A stretch of 64,000 bases of DNA from Tissierella praeacuta_A. GTDB taxonomy: Bacteria; Bacillota; Clostridia; Tissierellales; Tissierellaceae. The notes beneath the pieces were generated by a model that saw only the letters and a program-made list of their open reading frames with translations, did no database searches and was not told the origin of the DNA. Positions 9,747-18,339 of the stretch are shown in pieces. Within the stretch, counting starts at the first letter, position 1; the number at the start of each line of letters is the position of its first letter. The position numbers and the translations under genes were made by a program. The stretch spans positions 10,702 through 74,701 of the forward strand of contig NZ_JBEBOY010000016.1 of NCBI RefSeq assembly GCF_040396155.1. Direction: 5' to 3'.

Positions 9747-10601
9747 TTAAATTGTCTTTGTTAAAATAACAACACCATTATTATATTTTTTTTCTAAGGT
9801 ATTTTTGCAATAATTAAGTTTATCTAAATCATCAAAAAGTCCAAATACTGTTGGCCCGCTGCCGCTCATTAAAGAACCTAGCGCTCCATATGTCATCATA
9901 TCTTTTTTAATTTCAAATATAATAGGTAGTTTTTCAATAACTACTTCTTCCATTATATTGGTCATACTATTTGCCAAAGATTTTATATCATCATTTTCTA
10001 TAGAAGATATTATCTTTTCAACATTCATTCTTGACCGGCTATTTAGCTTAAGATTTTTATATACATCCGCAGTTGAAACACCTACCCCTGGATTAACAAG
10101 TAGTATGTTCTTTTCCTTAAAAGCCTTGACTTCTGTCAATTTTTCTCCTATTCCCTCAGCCAATGCAGTACCTCCCATAATACAATAAGGTATATCTGCA
10201 CCAATTTCTACACCTATATCCATTAATTCCTCTTTACTTAATCCCAATCTCCAAATCTCATTTAATCCCTTTAAAACAGCAGCTGCATTTGTACTTCCTC
10301 CTGCTAATCCAGCTGCTATGGGAATTTTCTTGTGTATTTTTACTTTAATTCCTTTATTTACACCAGTTCTCTCCTGTAACTTTTTCCATGCAAGATATAC
10401 TAAATTTGTAGAATCCAATGGAACTTCTTTATTATCACAATCCAGTTTTATGCCTTCTTTGATTTCACTTATAACTAATGTATCACTAAGACCTATTTGC
10501 TGCATTATAGTGGTAATCTCATGATATCCATCTTCCCTCTTATATAATACATCTAGTCCTAGATTAATTTTGCCATAGGATTCCATTATAATTTCTTTCA
10601 T
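9747..10601 (-). CDS. ispE: 4-diphosphocytidyl-2-C-methyl-D-erythritol kinase
   Basis: A GHMP-family kinase that phosphorylates CDP-methylerythritol in the MEP route to isoprenoid precursors. At 284 residues it is full length. The ATP-binding motif PIAAGLAGGSTNAA is near residue 93, the N-terminal substrate motif YGKINLGLDV near residue 9, and the C-terminal glycine-rich GSLMSGSGPTVFG near residue 240. It lies between the germination operon and sipL, matching the Bacillus veg-ispE neighbourhood. An extended -10 (TGGTATAAT) is visible about 40 bp upstream on the minus strand. Confidence 0.95.
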   Translation of the reverse strand: MKEIIMESYGKINLGLDVLYKREDGYHEITTIMQQIGLSDTLVISEIKEGIKLDCDNKEVPLDSTNLVYLAWKKLQERTGVNKGIKVKIHKKIPIAAGLAGGSTNAAAVLKGLNEIWRLGLSKEELMDIGVEIGADIPYCIMGGTALAEGIGEKLTEVKAFKEKNILLVNPGVGVSTADVYKNLKLNSRSRMNVEKIISSIENDDIKSLANSMTNIMEEVVIEKLPIIFEIKKDMMTYGALGSLMSGSGPTVFGLFDDLDKLNYCKNTLEKKYNNGVVILTKTI

Positions 10602-10672
10602 TTAAACTTCTCCCTTGTGAAAATTTACCGTTTCTATTATACCATAGTTCCTAGAAGATTATAAAGTTTAAT

Positions 10673-12220
10673 TTAAAAAGATATATCCACTGTCTTTTCA
10701 ATGATTATTTTCTCTCCTGGCATTATATTATTTGGACTTAAGTTTTCATTTGCCTGTAGTATTTCTTCCATGGTTGTATTATATCTTTTAGCTATATCCC
10801 ATAATATATCATTTCTCTGAACTATATAGATAATTATACTAGGACGATTTCTTTTATCTATTATTTCTCCCGTTTCTTCTATTGAATTTATCACTGATAA
10901 TATTCTGTTTCTATTGATTTTAACCTTATGTTTAATAACTGCTTCTACAATAAATGTATCCTTAGCTGTATTTGCTTTTATTGATTCTAAATTTAGACTT
11001 ATATCTACTAATGAATCTATGACTTTTTCTTCTAAAGGCAGATAGTACTTATATGGGATTTCTTCCCTTAATGTATCGATTTCTTCTGTCTCATCGTCTA
11101 AATAAATTCCATTTAATGAAAGTATACCTTCTATTATTAATTCCTCATCTTGGATTCTAGCATCTAAAATGCTTGGATATCCAGATATATTATACATCTC
11201 TCTTATTTTATATTGGGATAGGTCCTTAACTATATTTTCTTTATGAATTATACTATTTATATTTTCTACTAAATTAATTTCTTCCGTTTCTATTTTTACT
11301 TCTTCCTTTGTTGAGTAGGCATCTACTATTAAAGCTTTCTGATTTTCTGAGAAAGCAACACCTGATATTCTAAGTTTTACTTCTACATCTAATACCTTTA
11401 ATTCACCTTCAGCATTTTCTAATAGCTCATAGCTGCCTTCTACTACTTCAATAATGACTTCTTCCTGTGATTCGGCTATAGCTCCTGGTATCTCCAAAAA
11501 ATGGTTAAAAGGTATTTCCGCTTCCACTGTTGAAATTTTATCTTCTCCATAGTATACAATTCTTGCATCTACTATACCGGATACTATTATTCTATCATCT
11601 ACTACTGTTGCTTCATTTTCATAGGCTTGAATTGACATTTTAAGTATTTCCTCTACAACTGGTTTTTCTTCACCTATTTCAAAAGCTTCTTTAACTATGG
11701 CATAGGATGTCTCTCTACCATAAATCTCCTTATATTTAATAGTTTCTTTCAATGTTTGAAGGTTTTGTTTTTCATTAATATCTTTAATTACTTCTATATT
11801 ATTTACTTCTTCTACTTTTCCTTCTAAACTGACTAATGCTTTTAGAGACAATTTTCTTTCATCTAATATTTCTTCCTCTATATATTCAATATTGGAACCT
11901 ATAGTTGCTGACATATTTTCTGTAATTCCTGCTATCTCTATTTCTTCCCTGAAATCCGCATTGGAATCTATTGTATAAATATTATTCGCTTCTTCCTCTG
12001 ATTTATAGACTACTTTAAACTTTACTACTCCTGATACAACTATTCTATCCTTTATTACCTTGGTGCTAAGTATTTCTACTGTACCATCTGTCCAGAGCAC
12101 CTTATTTACATTTGGTTTAGATGGATTCAAATAAATTTCAGTTTCTACCAAGGCTTGGATATTTTCTTTTCCTCTTAATTCTTCAATCCGTAAGGCATCT
12201 TTTATTAACTCAACAGACAT
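10673..12220 (-). CDS. sipL: SipL-like spore coat assembly protein (DUF3794 repeats plus LysM)
   Basis: 515 residues made of repeated DUF3794 (SPOCS) units, with copies near residues 30-140, 180-290 and 330-430. A C-terminal LysM domain follows (about residues 465-512, YIVQRNDILWDIAKRYNTT). In Clostridioides difficile the protein with this layout, SipL, binds SpoIVA to localise the spore coat. The protein is very acidic and has no signal peptide, as expected for a mother-cell protein. It has its own upstream region and is not overlapped by neighbours. Confidence 0.82.
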   Translation of the reverse strand: MSVELIKDALRIEELRGKENIQALVETEIYLNPSKPNVNKVLWTDGTVEILSTKVIKDRIVVSGVVKFKVVYKSEEEANNIYTIDSNADFREEIEIAGITENMSATIGSNIEYIEEEILDERKLSLKALVSLEGKVEEVNNIEVIKDINEKQNLQTLKETIKYKEIYGRETSYAIVKEAFEIGEEKPVVEEILKMSIQAYENEATVVDDRIIVSGIVDARIVYYGEDKISTVEAEIPFNHFLEIPGAIAESQEEVIIEVVEGSYELLENAEGELKVLDVEVKLRISGVAFSENQKALIVDAYSTKEEVKIETEEINLVENINSIIHKENIVKDLSQYKIREMYNISGYPSILDARIQDEELIIEGILSLNGIYLDDETEEIDTLREEIPYKYYLPLEEKVIDSLVDISLNLESIKANTAKDTFIVEAVIKHKVKINRNRILSVINSIEETGEIIDKRNRPSIIIYIVQRNDILWDIAKRYNTTMEEILQANENLSPNNIMPGEKIIIEKTVDISF

Positions 12221-12300
12221 AATATCCCCCCTAATTATTTCCTATTAACATCCTATGAAGATATATATGCGTAAATGTCCTAAATAATGAATAAAGACAT

Positions 12301-12336
12301 AAAAATAACTGTACAATAATTGTACAGTTATTTTTT
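12301..12336. terminator. Terminator after veg
   Basis: The inverted repeat AACTGTACAAT / AATTGTACAGTT is flanked by A and T runs, so it can stop transcription on either strand. It overlaps the stop codon of veg. Confidence 0.75.
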
Positions 12337-12601
12337 AAGATATTTTTACCTGCGGTTGAGTTTGTGAGCAAACTGTTACTTCAACGGTCCCTGTCAATAC
12401 ATCTGTGTAGGTATAGGATACTTTTCTACTACTGTCATATTCGTTGTTAATTTTTACTACAAATAAATTAGGGTACGCCGCTTCCAATATTCCTTCTCTA
12501 ACTATCGTCTTCTTTCTACCTTTATTTGCTCGAAGTATTACATTTTTGCCAATACATTTCTCGATGTCTTTACGAATCCTTATTAATATATCTTTTTCCA
12601 A
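12335..12601 (-). CDS. veg: Veg family protein
   Basis: An 88-residue protein of the Veg family, found just beside ispE and rsmA in most Firmicutes and linked in Bacillus to biofilm gene control. The conserved core runs from RIRKDIEKCIGKNVILRANKGRKK to YTDVLTGTVEV. It starts with TTG after GGAAGGTGG. A near-consensus sigma-A promoter lies about 70 bp upstream, in keeping with the very strong veg promoter of B. subtilis. Confidence 0.92.
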   Translation of the reverse strand: MEKDILIRIRKDIEKCIGKNVILRANKGRKKTIVREGILEAAYPNLFVVKINNEYDSSRKVSYTYTDVLTGTVEVTVCSQTQPQVKIS

Positions 12602-12669
12602 TATAGCAAACCACCTTCCATTGATTGCTCCCCACAGTCGAGGGCAGAAGAAGTGTCACTCATGTAGAA

Positions 12670-12698
12670 ATTATATCATAAAATTCATGTATTGTCAA
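12670..12698 (-). promoter_or_regulatory. Sigma-A promoter of veg
   Basis: On the minus strand, TTGACA (12693-12698) and TATAAT (12670-12675) are both perfect matches with a 17-bp spacer. The transcript would begin about 60 bp before the TTG start of veg. Confidence 0.85.
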
Positions 12699-12869
12699 AT
12701 AAATAAATTATTATACTATTAATAAGTAGTTTTGTCAATTATAATTGGAAAACTTTTCATTAAATCTTTATTTTTTAGGTAATTACATTAACTGCATCTG
12801 CAAAATATTGGGATTTTTGATAATTCTTGTGATATAATATATTTAATTGTAACTCAAGGGGGAATAATT

Positions 12870-14672
12870 GTGAAAGGTACTATTGTTTCTGCATGGATAC
12901 AAACTTGCAGGGAACTATATGGGGAAAGCGTGACAAATGAAGCATTGAAAAACTTCAACATTAATCCAAATAGAATATTTACACCAACTGAAGACATTGA
13001 AGATAAAATAGCCCTAGGGCTTTTAGATTATATTGCCCAAAAATTGAATAAAACTTCCGATGAGATATGGAGAACTATGGGTAATCACAATGTAATGACC
13101 TATACCAAGGTTTATCCTGCATTCTTTAGATATAAAAATCTGTATTCTTTTCTTCAAGCAATGTATGATATTCATATGGTGGTCACCAAAAGAATTCCCG
13201 GGGCAAATCCACCTATCTTAGGAATAAAGCCAATAGACAAATATACTGCACATATGACATACAGTTCATCTAGAGGTATGTTTTCTTATTTTCATGGAAT
13301 GTTAGAAGGTGCTGCCAAATATTTTAAAGAGGATATTAAAGTTGAAACATTAGAAAAGACAAATGACTTTACTAAGATATCCATTACATTTCCTGAGGAA
13401 ATTTATTATCAAAGAAAATTCAGATTTAGCAAGGCATTGTCTTTTGGATTCATAAAAAACATGGAGGGAAAAATTGCATTATCGTCTCTTCTGTTGATAG
13501 GTATTCCTGGAGTTTTGTTATCTAAGTTTGCAGCCCCATCTATAGCCTTCCCTGGAATTTTAATTCTTTCATCCATTGTTCCATTTTTAGTTAGTAAGGG
13601 ATTATTTAGACCTCTTAAATACATTTATAATTCCTTAGATGAAATTGTAAATAAGGATTTATCCATGGTAGTAGATATTTCTACTAATGATTTCTTTGAA
13701 GATATTAACAGTAAAATAAAGAATCTAAAGGAATCAATAAAAGCAGATTTTGTAGGATATAAAGGAACTACAGATGAGTTAAATGTTTTTGCCGATAAAT
13801 TCGCTGAGATTTCCAGTAATATGAGTTTTACTTCAAATGAAATATCAAATGTAGTAGAGCAAGTTGCTGGAGGGGCTATAAATCAAGCTGATGAAACTGA
13901 ACAGGCAGCATATAAGTTAAATAGCTCTATTGTTTCTCTAAATGAAGTAGTTGAAAAAGAAAATCTAGGGAAAGATGATTTAGAAGCAGCAGTTACTCAG
14001 ATAAACCAAGGATTTGAAGACTTGAAATCTACATCTGAGAGCTTAAATCATGTGCTATTGCAATTCTCTCAAGTAAAATCTAAGGGTCAAAATTTACAAA
14101 ATAGAGCAACTGAAGTTCGTAATATTGTTGAAACCGTAGAGAAGATTGCTGAGCAGACAAACTTATTAGCCCTAAATGCAAGTATAGAAGCTTCACGAGC
14201 TGGAGAATATGGCAGAGGCTTTACAGTGGTTGCAATGGAAATTAGGAAACTTGCAGAAGGATCTAAGGAAGCAGTCCAAACCATTAATGATAATTTGAAA
14301 TCCTTTATTAATGATATAGATGGATTTGTATTTGATATATCAGACCAATTCAATATTCTTGAAAGAGAAAATGTAAAATTAAATTCTGTAGCAGAAGAAA
14401 ATCATACTTCTATAAGTTCTATAGCAAAGGTATCGGAATTAATTATTGAATTGACAAATGAACTTACAAAGGAAACTAATAATATAAATACAATATCCCA
14501 AGGTATAGAATCCTTAGCAGCTATTGCAGAGGAAAACTCGGCTTCATCTCAAGAGGTTTCTGCTAATGTACAATCCTATACTGAAGAAATTAAAAAGATG
14601 ACGGAAAGTATATATGAATTCAAAAAAGTCAGTATGGAATTTAGTAAGGAATTGGAAAAATATATAGTCTAG
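12870..14672 (+). CDS. H-NOX heme domain fused to a methyl-accepting chemotaxis protein
   Basis: Residues 1-185 form an H-NOX gas-sensor domain. The proximal heme ligand is His102 (YDIHMVV), with Pro115 and the propionate-binding Y131-x-S133-x-R135. The distal residues Trp9, Asn74 and Tyr140, which stabilise bound O2 in the Caldanaerobacter H-NOX, are all present at the same numbers. Two membrane helices follow (about 205-250), then a cytoplasmic signalling domain with the hairpin tip EQTNLLALNASIEASRAGE. The start is GTG after GGGGG, behind an extended -10 at 12831-12839. It is a monocistronic gene ending in a perfect palindrome. Likely role: oxygen (or NO) sensing for taxis. Confidence 0.93.
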   Translation: MKGTIVSAWIQTCRELYGESVTNEALKNFNINPNRIFTPTEDIEDKIALGLLDYIAQKLNKTSDEIWRTMGNHNVMTYTKVYPAFFRYKNLYSFLQAMYDIHMVVTKRIPGANPPILGIKPIDKYTAHMTYSSSRGMFSYFHGMLEGAAKYFKEDIKVETLEKTNDFTKISITFPEEIYYQRKFRFSKALSFGFIKNMEGKIALSSLLLIGIPGVLLSKFAAPSIAFPGILILSSIVPFLVSKGLFRPLKYIYNSLDEIVNKDLSMVVDISTNDFFEDINSKIKNLKESIKADFVGYKGTTDELNVFADKFAEISSNMSFTSNEISNVVEQVAGGAINQADETEQAAYKLNSSIVSLNEVVEKENLGKDDLEAAVTQINQGFEDLKSTSESLNHVLLQFSQVKSKGQNLQNRATEVRNIVETVEKIAEQTNLLALNASIEASRAGEYGRGFTVVAMEIRKLAEGSKEAVQTINDNLKSFINDIDGFVFDISDQFNILERENVKLNSVAEENHTSISSIAKVSELIIELTNELTKETNNINTISQGIESLAAIAEENSASSQEVSANVQSYTEEIKKMTESIYEFKKVSMEFSKELEKYIV

Positions 14673-14710
14673 AAAAGGTGTAGAGCATGCTCTACACCTT
14701 TTCTAGACTA
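14665..14710. terminator. 46-bp perfect palindrome, bidirectional terminator
   Basis: Two exactly complementary 23-bp arms (TAGTCTAGAAAAGGTGTAGAGCA and its complement, in halves of AGAAAAGGTGTAGAGCA) meet with no loop. The stop codon of the H-NOX receptor lies inside the left arm. It also serves spmB coming from the other side. Confidence 0.75.
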
Positions 14711-14742
14711 TTATTTTATTAAAATTAAAGAATCTAAAACTG

Positions 14743-15285
14743 CTATCCTCTAAAAAATAACCGTGTTATATACACTGCAGAAATCAATCCAGCAAAATCA
14801 GCCATTAAACCTGCTGATAATGCGTGTCTTTGTTTCTTTATGGATACTGAACCAAAATATACTGCTAATACGTAGAATGTAGTTTCACTGGAACCCATCA
14901 TTACTGCTGCTGTTCTAGCTATTAAAGACTCTGGACCATAGTTCGTAGCTAATTCACTTACTATACCTTGAGCTCCTGAACCTGATAAAGGTCTCATAAA
15001 TATCATTGGTACTACCTCTCCTGGTATATGAAAAATTTCCATAATCGGAGTCAATCCTTTAATTAAAAGATCCATGGCTCCTGATTCCCTAAAAACTCCA
15101 ATGGCTACAAACATAGCCACAAATGAAGGTATTATTTTTATTGCTGTAGTAAATCCATTGGCCGCTCCTTCTACAAAGGATTCATAGACCTTAATATTTT
15201 TACTCATTCCATAAGATATAATCCCAACTATCATAAAAGGAATTGCAAGTTTAGATAAAATTTGCATTATTTCAAGGAACATCAT
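14743..15285 (-). CDS. spmB: Spore maturation protein B
   Basis: A 180-residue membrane protein of the nucleoside recognition (Gate) domain family, needed with SpmA for spore core dehydration. About five hydrophobic segments are visible, with the conserved MIFMRPLSGSGAQG motif near residue 95 and MMGSSETTFYVLAVYFGSV near residue 128. It follows spmA by 10 bp, so the two are translated as a pair. Normal family length. Confidence 0.93.
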   Translation of the reverse strand: MMFLEIMQILSKLAIPFMIVGIISYGMSKNIKVYESFVEGAANGFTTAIKIIPSFVAMFVAIGVFRESGAMDLLIKGLTPIMEIFHIPGEVVPMIFMRPLSGSGAQGIVSELATNYGPESLIARTAAVMMGSSETTFYVLAVYFGSVSIKKQRHALSAGLMADFAGLISAVYITRLFFRG

Positions 15286-15295
15286 CTATTCCTCC

Positions 15296-15898
15296 TTATC
15301 TTCTATTATTTCTTATTTCATATCTAGGTAATCTTTGTAAAGCTCTCGATGCAATTATGGCTACAGTTGTAGATATGATTGTAGCAATTATAGTTGGTCC
15401 TATTATTTCTGTAGGGTTAGCTGCACCTGCTGCTGATAATATGGCAATAGTTGAGGCCGGTATCAATGTTACCGATGAAGTGTTTATTGCAAGAAAAGTA
15501 ACCATAGCATTAGTCGCCGTATCCTTATACCTATTTAAGCTTTGTAATTCTTCCATAGCCTTTAAGCCAAATGGCGTCGCAGCATTACCTAATCCTAATA
15601 TATTGGCCGAAATATTCATTATCATTGCCCCCATGGCAGGGTGTTCTGCTGGTACGTCTGGAAATAGAATTACCATAACTGGTTTCAATAATCGTGAAAG
15701 CCCTCTTATAAGCCCAGAATCCTCTGCTATTTTCATTATCCCAAGCCACAATGCCATAACTCCTATAAGTCCAATAGCAAGCTCTACTGCTGATTTAGCA
15801 TTGTTTATGGCTGCACTAGTAACCCCATCTAGATTTCCTGTAAACATTCCAACTCCAAATCCAATAATGATTAGAGCTGCCCATATAATATTGAGCAT
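15296..15898 (-). CDS. spmA: Spore maturation protein A
   Basis: A 200-residue membrane protein of the same Gate-domain family as SpmB. The conserved stretch ANILGLGNAATPFGLKAMEELQ is at about residues 100-121, followed by TLIPASTIAILSAAGAANPTEII. The ATG at 15898 is chosen over the in-frame ATG 30 bp upstream because GGGGGTGAT precedes it. The 140 bp upstream hold only short AT-rich repeats and a terminator belonging to mgtE. Confidence 0.93.
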   Translation of the reverse strand: MLNIIWAALIIIGFGVGMFTGNLDGVTSAAINNAKSAVELAIGLIGVMALWLGIMKIAEDSGLIRGLSRLLKPVMVILFPDVPAEHPAMGAMIMNISANILGLGNAATPFGLKAMEELQSLNRYKDTATNAMVTFLAINTSSVTLIPASTIAILSAAGAANPTEIIGPTIIATIISTTVAIIASRALQRLPRYEIRNNRR

Positions 15899-16035
15899 TC
15901 TATCACCCCCAAGATAGTGAATAACCAATAACTAATAGTGAATTATTAATAGTTAAAAGATCAAAACCTTTAGTTTCTACTTTTTAAAACTATTCACTAT
16001 AAACATCCTATTCTCCACAGCTCGTCTATATTCAA

Positions 16036-16080
16036 AAAATAATAGGAGTCTGGTTTTCCAGACTCCTATTATTTTTTGAA
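16036..16080. terminator. Bidirectional terminator after mgtE
   Basis: A hairpin with arms AATAATAGGAGTCTGG / CCAGACTCCTATTATT, loop TTTT, and A/T runs on both flanks. Confidence 0.85.
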
Positions 16081-16098
16081 TATTTTAATTGTCAATTT

Positions 16099-17436
16099 CT
16101 ATATTCCTAACAATACTTTCGCTATGCCAAAGTATACTATTAAACTCAAAGCATCTACTATGGTTGTAATCAATGGGCCCGCCATAATAGCTGGATCCAT
16201 TTTAAACTTTTTAGCCACTAAAGGTAAAAGTCCACCGACAATCTTGGAAATCATTACAGTTACTATTAAAGTTAGAGAAACAGTAATTGCTATGTTTAAA
16301 TCAATTCGCTCTATAACTATAAGTCTTATAAAATTTACAATTGACAAAATTATACCTACTATAATACTAATTCTCAATTCCTTCCATAGAACCTTCCACC
16401 AATCATGTGTAGTTATCTCACCAGTTGCCAAACCTCTTATTATTAAAGTTGAAGATTGACTTCCTGAATTTCCTCCTGTATCCATAAGCATAGGAATAAA
16501 TATATTGAGTATAACTACAGAAGCTAATACATCTTCAAATTTACTCATTATTCTACCAGTAAAAGTAGCAGAAATCATAAGTATTAATAGCCAAAGCAAC
16601 CTATGTTTTGCTAAAGTAAATACTCCCGTTTCTAAATATGCATCCTCTGATGGAGACATGGCAGCCATTATCTGGAAGTCTTCTGTTGCTTCCTGCTCCA
16701 TAATATCCATAATGTCATCTACTGTAATGATTCCAGTAAGCCTATTCTCATTATCTACTACAGGCAATGCTAAAAATCCATATTTTTTAAACACATTTGC
16801 AACACTTTCTTGGTCATCATGAGTATTTACACGAATTACTTCATCTTCCATTATATCATCTATAAGTAAATCTTCATCAGATGTAACCAAGGTTCTTAGG
16901 GAAACAAATCCTTCCAAGGTTCTTTTCCCATCTGTTACGTAACAAGTATATACGGTTTCTTTATTTAATCCAGTTTCTTTTATATGGGCTAATGCCTTTT
17001 TTACTGTAATACCCTTTCTTAAATCTACATATTCAATTGTCATTATACTACCAGCAGAATCTGCAGGGTATTTTAAAAATTGATTTATTAATTTTCTTTC
17101 ATCTTCTTTAGTAGCCTTAAGAACTTTTTTTACAATATTTGCTGGCATTTCTTCTATTAAGTCAATCATATCATCAAAAAACAATTCATCCATAATATAC
17201 TCTAATTCTTTATCTGTTACAGAATTTATAATACCTAGTTGCTGCTCAGTAGAAAAATGCGAAAATACATCTACTGCTAAATCCTTAGGCAACATTCTAA
17301 ATATTAACAATGTCATATGCGCATCTAATGGGTCTAAGAGTTCTGCCACGTCTACCTCATTCATTTCAGATAACTCTCTTTTAATTTCTAAATATTTTTT
17401 TTGTTCAATTAATTCTAAAAGTCTTCTTTCATCCAT
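16099..17436 (-). CDS. mgtE: Magnesium transporter MgtE
   Basis: A 445-residue Mg2+ channel. The N-terminal superhelical domain spans about residues 1-130, two CBS domains about 135-250 (TCYVTDGKRTLEGFVS and ITVDDIMDIMEQEA), and the C-terminal membrane domain with five helices about 285-445. The conserved pore segment PMLMDTGGNSGSQSSTLIIRGLATGEI is near residue 320. In the family, Mg2+ bound at the CBS/N-domain interface closes the pore. A candidate 32-codon leader reading frame and a hairpin lie just upstream (17451-17549), suggesting control at the level of translation. Confidence 0.95.
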   Translation of the reverse strand: MDERRLLELIEQKKYLEIKRELSEMNEVDVAELLDPLDAHMTLLIFRMLPKDLAVDVFSHFSTEQQLGIINSVTDKELEYIMDELFFDDMIDLIEEMPANIVKKVLKATKEDERKLINQFLKYPADSAGSIMTIEYVDLRKGITVKKALAHIKETGLNKETVYTCYVTDGKRTLEGFVSLRTLVTSDEDLLIDDIMEDEVIRVNTHDDQESVANVFKKYGFLALPVVDNENRLTGIITVDDIMDIMEQEATEDFQIMAAMSPSEDAYLETGVFTLAKHRLLWLLILMISATFTGRIMSKFEDVLASVVILNIFIPMLMDTGGNSGSQSSTLIIRGLATGEITTHDWWKVLWKELRISIIVGIILSIVNFIRLIVIERIDLNIAITVSLTLIVTVMISKIVGGLLPLVAKKFKMDPAIMAGPLITTIVDALSLIVYFGIAKVLLGI

Positions 17437-17450
17437 GCTCTCCCTCCAAT

Positions 17451-17549
17451 TTAGAGAACCATGTTTAGTGATAAAAATGGTTCTCTTATTATTATTTTAA
17501 AAATTTTGTTTTTAATACTACTGGGCACAGGACCCGAATCCATTTTCAT
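17451..17549 (-). CDS. Candidate leader peptide upstream of mgtE
   Basis: A 32-codon reading frame with ATG at 17547-17549, preceded by AGGAAGG at good spacing. It encodes a peptide starting MKMDSGPVPSSIK and ending SLNMVL. Its stop is 14 bp before the mgtE ATG. Its last third encodes a 10-bp hairpin (AGAGAACCAT 17477-17486 with ATGGTTCTCT 17453-17462) that a translating ribosome would open. Proline codons early in the frame recall the Mg2+/proline-sensing mgtL leader of Salmonella, but there is no sequence homology that I can see. A role in mgtE control is inference. Confidence 0.45.
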   Translation of the reverse strand: MKMDSGPVPSSIKNKIFKIIIREPFLSLNMVL

Positions 17550-17730
17550 CACCGACCTTCCTTTCTAGAATCAATAATATTTAACAAATCACAATTAACC
17601 ATTAAAAATCATTAAACAGACTACTCAATTAATCTTTTATTTCTTAGTTAATCCTTATTTTTTGTTAATTGGTTTTGTCAATTATCTTTTACAACTGTTA
17701 TTATATCATACTTTCCCCATTTCCTAAAAT
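17550..17730. other. Upstream region of mgtE leader
   Basis: AT-rich stretch without a supported gene. It holds a TTGACA on the minus strand at 17674-17679 that could be the -35 of the mgtE transcript (the matching -10 is weak), and several ATTAAC/GTTAAT short repeats like those found in other gaps of this window. No M-box magnesium riboswitch consensus was recognised. Confidence 0.3.
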
Positions 17731-17759
17731 AAAAAAAGATAGGTCACCCTATCTTTTTT
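17731..17759 (-). terminator. Terminator after the hesB selenoprotein gene
   Basis: Hairpin GATAGG / CCTATC flanked by A and T runs, 4 bp past the stop codon. Confidence 0.8.
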
Positions 17760-17762
17760 ATT

Positions 17763-18059
17763 TTAACATCCGCCAATAGCTCTATCTGGAATTACTGTGA
17801 ATCCTCTCCTTAGCCAATTATCACTATAGTCTACTGTAAATTTATTAAAGCTTTCTTCTAATCCTTCTTCTAATACAAATGTAAATTTATCAACTGTAGC
17901 TTCTATGTCCCCATCTTTACGCTCATCCAGAGCTAAGCCAAATGATGGACCACCTCATCCATAGCTAGCAATATAAATTCTTAAAGGTTTTTCAGTCTTT
18001 TTATCTTCAACAACTTTTGACAATTCTTCTGAAGCTTTTGTAGTTAAATCTATAATCAT
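17763..18059 (-). CDS. HesB/IscA-like selenoprotein (in-frame UGA)
   Basis: A 98-residue HesB/IscA-fold protein read through one in-frame TGA at 17955-17957 (codon 35). The protein reads MIIDLTTKASEEL..., RIYIASYG-U-GGPSFGLALDE and ends VIPDRAIGGC. A-type Fe-S carriers have Cys at this SYGC-type position, and HesB-like selenoproteins with Sec here are known from anaerobes. The sequence stays in frame and family-like on both sides. A long bipartite hairpin starts 7 nt after the UGA (17911-17948), the expected place for a bacterial SECIS. The start is ATG with GGAGGTAG upstream. Likely role: Fe-S or thiol redox chemistry; the substrate is unknown. Confidence 0.88.
17911..17948 (-). promoter_or_regulatory. 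Candidate SECIS element in hesB
   Basis: Minus strand, beginning 7 nt after UGA: lower stem CCAUC-(A)-UUU with AAA-GAUGG, an internal loop, then an apical stem GCUC/GAGC with loop UGGAU. The loop is about 26-30 nt from the UGA. The fold was done by eye. Confidence 0.55.
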
Positions 18060-18195
18060 TTTACTACCTCCTAATTCTCTTTCTTTGTATATATTTTATA
18101 CCCTTATGGGGTATTTGTAAACAATTATTTATTAATTTTATCTATAAATATTGCTTTACTTATAGATTACCATAATTTCACCTTTTTTATCAAAA
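18060..18195. other. Intergenic region upstream of hesB
   Basis: Apart from the hesB ribosome binding site (GGAGGTAG) and AT-rich sequence that should carry its promoter, I see no gene here. Confidence 0.3.
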
Positions 18196-18270
18196 ATAAA
18201 ACTGGAATTCTATCTACCTTTGTAATGATTGTACTTACATTTTAAAGGTAGAAAAGAATTCCAGTTTTAT
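18196..18270. terminator. Long inverted repeat between hesB and the holin-like gene
   Basis: Arms ATAAAACTGGAATTCT-TCTACCTTT and AAAGGTAGA-AGAATTCCAGTTTTAT enclose a 20-bp loop. It is placed as a terminator for the minus-strand holin-like gene. Confidence 0.55.
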
Positions 18271-18339
18271 TCATTTTAATTTTTTATCATTTGTTATTAT
18301 CTTTTTTATTGTGCATCTTACATGTAAATCCTACATTAA

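Noticed and set aside
15357..15917. Plus-strand 186-codon frame opposite spmA
   Set aside because: Antisense shadow of a well conserved gene.
17437..17600. M-box (ykoK) magnesium riboswitch before mgtE
   Set aside because: The conserved M-box blocks are not found; a leader ORF and short hairpin are what is present.
17763..18059. hesB region as a degraded pseudogene
   Set aside because: One TGA only, at the exact known Sec position, with good start, terminator and hairpin.
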